From UMGS755 sp045595795 (GTDB lineage Bacteria > Bacillota > Clostridia > UBA1381 > UBA9506): 42,453 nucleotides of DNA. Within the stretch, counting starts at the first letter, position 1. Every line of letters starts with the position of its first letter. A program made the translations under genes and the position numbers. Location of the stretch: positions 1 through 42,453 of the forward strand of contig JAZOBC010000066.1 of the NCBI GenBank assembly GCA_045595795.1, written 5' to 3'. Below the pieces are notes generated by a model, which saw nothing but the letters and a program-made list of their open reading frames with translations, was not told the DNA's origin and did no database searches. Shown here piece after piece: positions 42,276 through 42,453 of the stretch.

Positions 42276-42312
42276 AAAAAATCCACTTGTTTATGAAACA
42301 AGTGGATTTTTT
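42276..42312 (+). terminator. Rho-independent terminator after the ECF S-component gene
   Basis: Perfect 17-bp stem (42276-42292 with 42296-42312), loop ATG, A6 and T6 at its base so it can act in both directions. Confidence 0.92.
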
Positions 42313-42325
42313 ATTGTATAACGAA

Positions 42326-42348
42326 AACCACGCGATAGTCGCGTGGTT
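42326..42348. repeat. 10-bp perfect palindrome, possible insertion-sequence end
   Basis: AACCACGCGA and TCGCGTGGTT around loop TAG. It has no T run and sits 16 bases before a 20-codon ORF with GGAGG. Its shape resembles subterminal hairpins of IS200/IS605-type elements, but no transposase is in the window, so this is tentative. Confidence 0.45.
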
Positions 42349-42364
42349 CAATGGAGGTTAACCG

Positions 42365-42427
42365 ATGAATAATTATCAGCTTAAAATTTATAACAAAGCG
42401 AATTGTTTAGGTGACATTTTGAAATAG
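42365..42427 (+). CDS. Short ORF of 20 codons, possible gene remnant
   Basis: ATG at 42365, ten bases after GGAGG (42353-42357 region), stop TAG at 42425-42427. The N-terminal YQLKIYNK is faintly reminiscent of TnpB-like starts but too short to assign. It may be a degraded start of a mobile-element gene or a leader peptide. Sequence after it to the window end shows nothing recognisable. Confidence 0.25.
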   Translation: MNNYQLKIYNKANCLGDILK

Positions 42428-42453
42428 TATCAGTCATTTACCGGAAAGCCTTC

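Noticed and set aside
1..42453. tRNA, rRNA, tmRNA, SRP RNA or RNase P RNA genes
   Set aside because: Looked by eye for T-loop (GGTTCRAAYCC) and other conserved cores on both strands; none found in a gene-free gap large enough.
1..42453. CRISPR array, toxin-antitoxin, phage or defence island
   Set aside because: No repeated spaced units and no integrase, Cas, restriction or toxin-type genes; gene content is housekeeping throughout.

Overview
The window is a 42.5 kb chromosomal segment of a low-to-mid-GC Bacillota, most likely class Clostridia. The signs are Firmicutes-style genes (ymdB, a single-chain glycyl-tRNA synthetase, a CD1247-type zinc-ribbon protein, a DUF6106-type membrane protein, HPr with Ser46, CwlD and SpoVB-like proteins), strong AGGAGG ribosome binding sites, frequent TTG/GTG starts and consensus sigma-A promoters. 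CwlD and the SpoVB-like flippase hint at a spore-forming lineage but do not prove it. Almost the whole window is dense housekeeping sequence. I see no tRNA, rRNA, CRISPR array, prophage or intact transposon.

Layout. Positions 50-1102 (-): a divergent glycerol-3-phosphate dehydrogenase-like gene whose promoter is framed by a near-perfect 16-bp inverted repeat. Positions 1269-2593: ymdB and 5-formyl-THF cyclo-ligase. Positions 2707-11136: a long co-directional run of DUF6106, cinA, recA, an SAH/MTA deaminase, a Ppx/GppA-like protein, mtaB, cwlD and an AI-2E family permease. Positions 11262-12951: rpmE, secG, efp and an acidic zinc-ribbon protein. Positions 13019-14112 (-): two half-size chromate-transporter genes. 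Positions 14367-16127: glyS and ptsH. Positions 16203-24875: uvrC, plsX, acpP, rnc, an Elp3-like radical SAM gene and smc. Positions 24954-25706: two half-size TauE/SafE genes in one frame, separated only by a TGA. Positions 25825-30433: dxs, a U32 peptidase-family gene, a DUF624 gene and a HAD phosphatase. Positions 30508-38213: gatCAB, a cysteine-rich putative metal-binding protein, mnmE, a SpoVB-like flippase and mazG. Positions 38274-40614 (-): a mannitol-1-phosphate dehydrogenase-family gene and a PfkB sugar kinase, separated by a highly palindromic 190-bp spacer. Positions 40821-42257: coaX and an ECF transporter S component. The right end holds a strong terminator, a 10-bp palindrome with a good RBS and a 20-codon ORF that may be the edge of a degraded insertion element.

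Functional themes are translation and tRNA quality (GlyRS, GatCAB, EF-P, L31, MtaB, MnmE, a TrhP/RlhA-like U32 protein), DNA maintenance (RecA, UvrC, SMC, CinA, MazG), lipid and envelope biogenesis (PlsX, ACP, SecG, CwlD, SpoVB-like) and cofactor supply (Dxs; CoaX with a likely pantothenate importer). The items most worth a second look are non-genic: the inverted repeat around the promoter near 1.1 kb, the structured spacer near 39.5 kb, the in-frame split transporter at 25.3 kb and the right-end palindrome. The cysteine-rich protein coupled to gatB is the best candidate for an undescribed protein function. I did not find a convincing new defence or mobile system.
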